Shown: positions 23,656 to 23,843 of the stretch, in pieces
Layout of the letters: the number at the start of each line of letters is the position of its first letter
Numbering within the stretch: position 1 is the stretch's first letter
Assembly: GCA_910588625.1 (NCBI GenBank)
Contig: CAJUQN010000037.1
Location: forward strand, 1 to 23,843
DNA from: an uncultured Oscillospiraceae bacterium
GTDB taxonomy: Bacteria; Bacillota; Clostridia; Oscillospirales; Oscillospiraceae
DNA length: 23,843 nucleotides
Direction of reading: 5' to 3'
Made by a program: the position numbers and the translations under genes
Notes under the pieces: generated by a model
Told to the model about the DNA's origin: nothing
What the model saw: only the letters and a program-made list of their open reading frames with translations
Databases searched by the model: none

Positions 23656-23843
23656 TTAAAATAGTTTAGCAAGAACATTAGCTCGTTGTCGCGGGGCTTC
23701 TGCAAGCAACAAAGCAATGCTCTCCCAATGTGAGAGGGCACAGGGAATACCAATATTCGGTCTTACCGCCTCACTGACGAGCAGCAATGCCACTGACAAT
23801 TCTCGCCACAGGCTTTCGTGATCCTCAAGATATTTCGAGTAAA
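23656..23843 (-). CDS. 3' end of an unrecognised gene running off the window
   Basis: One minus-strand frame is open from the window edge to TAA at 23658-23656. It gives about 62 residues, beginning YSKYLEDHESLWREL and ending RQRANVLAKLF. It looks helical, mixing Leu/Ala with charged residues; I do not recognise a family. The IS630 fragment starts immediately after the stop, so the original gene was probably cut there, and the last few residues may be an artefact of the joint. The start lies outside the window, so length and function cannot be judged. Confidence 0.4.
   Translation of the reverse strand, partial: YSKYLEDHESLWRELSVALLLVSEAVRPNIGIPCALSHWESIALLLAEAPRQRANVLAKLF

Noticed and set aside
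1..23843. CRISPR array, toxin-antitoxin pair or phage-defence system
   Set aside because: No regularly spaced repeats and no recognisable nuclease, helicase or antitoxin genes were found; the window is housekeeping genes plus decayed mobile elements.

Overview
The window comes from a moderately GC-rich Gram-positive bacterium, most likely a gut Clostridia/Oscillospiraceae-type organism. The grounds are a PolC-type replicative polymerase, a short HisG paired with HisZ, the MEP isoprenoid genes dxr and ispG, and the Firmicutes gene string pyrH-frr-uppS-cdsA-dxr-rseP-ispG-polC. This is inferred from gene content; no database was searched. Nearly all intact genes are on the minus strand and read right to left.

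Left end (1-1270): a 5'-partial IS30-type transposase gene is split by a 315-bp in-frame segment that carries a small zinc-ribbon-like reading frame. Next comes a hairpin with a GAAA loop. A stand-alone 26-codon plus-strand gene follows, with its own consensus promoter, strong ribosome binding site and terminator. A 16-bp-stem terminator then separates it from the convergent histidine transcript.

Histidine block (1278-9033): hisZ-hisG-hisD-hisB-hisH-hisA-(P-loop kinase-like gene)-hisF-hisI-hisE-(Bax inhibitor-1 family membrane protein). Most genes overlap or nearly touch, and a TTGACA-17-TATCAT promoter lies before hisZ. These genes cover most steps from PRPP plus ATP to histidine; hisC and a histidinol-phosphate phosphatase are not in the window. 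The kinase-like gene and the BI-1 gene are the non-histidine members.

Replication and envelope block (9030-21910): pyrH and frr (UMP supply, ribosome recycling), uppS and cdsA (lipid carrier and phospholipid precursors), dxr and ispG (isoprenoid precursors that feed UppS), rseP (intramembrane protease) and polC. A GNAT acetyltransferase gene and an antisense, internally deleted IS110 remnant sit between ispG and polC. A small unknown membrane-protein gene follows polC.

Right end (21963-23843): a graveyard of mobile elements. It holds a DDE transposase pseudogene with at least five frame changes, an IS5-family C-terminal fragment, an IS630-family C-terminal fragment, and the end of an unrecognised gene that runs off the window. 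The rpsB-tsf genes that often precede pyrH are not seen here. I found no rRNA, tRNA, CRISPR array or defence system. The best candidates for something undescribed are the 26-aa gene with its complete expression signals and the zinc-ribbon segment inside the IS30 gene.
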